Shown: positions 63,951 through 64,000 of the stretch, in pieces
How the letters are laid out: the number at the start of each line of letters is the position of its first letter
How positions within the stretch are numbered: the first letter of the stretch is position 1
Assembly (NCBI GenBank): GCA_035578155.1
Contig: JAPWDM010000005.1
Coordinates: 44,637,954-44,701,953 of the forward strand
DNA: 64,000 nt
Direction of reading: 5' to 3'
From: Brachynemurus nebulosus
Taxonomy: Eukaryota > Arthropoda > Insecta > Neuroptera > Myrmeleontidae
Made by a program: the position numbers and the translations under genes
Notes under the pieces: generated by a model
Databases searched by the model: none
Told to the model about the DNA's origin: nothing
Seen by the model: the letters and a program-made list of their open reading frames with translations, nothing else

Positions 63951-64000
63951 ATGTTGCCGGCTCCTGGTAAAATTTACAAGGTAGACGCACAAACTGTATA
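63951..64000 (+). CDS. Possible 5' coding exon running off the window
   Basis: AAAAATG at 63951 opens MLPAPGKIYK in GC-richer sequence after a stretch with several ORF-free, less AT-rich segments. An AAG|GTAGAC string at about 63980 could be a splice donor. Only 16 codons are visible, so identity cannot be judged. Confidence 0.2.
   Translation, partial: MLPAPGKIYKVDAQTV

Overview
The window is 64 kb of AT-rich, intron- and transposon-rich animal DNA, most probably from an insect. The evidence is eukaryotic gene structure (short GT-AG introns, AATAAA signals), long (TA)n and (GTCT)n microsatellites, many non-autonomous DNA transposons with clear target-site duplications, and a repeat carrying the CCCGCG...TTTATAATATTAGT ends typical of arthropod genomes. 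I cannot assign the order. There is no bacterial-type operon, CRISPR array, rRNA or recognisable tRNA.

Only two genes are convincing, and they lie 3.5 kb apart, transcribed away from each other. On the minus strand (29164-28580) is a two-exon gene. Its first exon encodes a linker-histone (H1/H5-type) winged helix and its second a short Arg/Cys-rich protamine-like tail; it is a strong candidate for a sperm nuclear basic protein. On the plus strand (32713-33372) is an intronless, divergent TXNDC9/phosducin-like-3 protein, a thioredoxin fold without the CxxC site. Weaker coding candidates are a possible two-exon small membrane protein (40287-42158), an unrecognised 92-residue ORF (15523-15245), a frameshift-broken small gene inside a transposon (54168-53835) and a possible first exon running off the right edge (63951-64000).

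The rest is a dense mobile-element landscape. Left third (0-20 kb): a hammerhead-like motif of the Penelope-retroelement type, two minisatellites, TA-flanked elements with CCGTA termini, hAT MITEs, and a nested stack at 17.0-19.4 kb that contains a pogo-type transposase zinc-finger remnant. Middle (20-42 kb): a 147-bp modular repeat, an element with 130-bp terminal inverted repeats embedded in (TA)n and a concentric outer palindrome, several perfect or near-perfect hairpins, and a dispersed family flanking the two genes in both orientations. Right third (42-64 kb): a 3.8-kb foldback element whose arms are tandem 146-bp repeats with a higher-order trimer, a 3.5-kb TTAA-flanked element with nested elements, and a 1.47-kb hAT element with perfect 8-bp target duplications and a decayed transposase C-terminus.

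The two real genes do not form a pathway that can be shown from sequence. Both would fit germline roles (chromatin compaction; chaperonin/tubulin folding), but this is inference.
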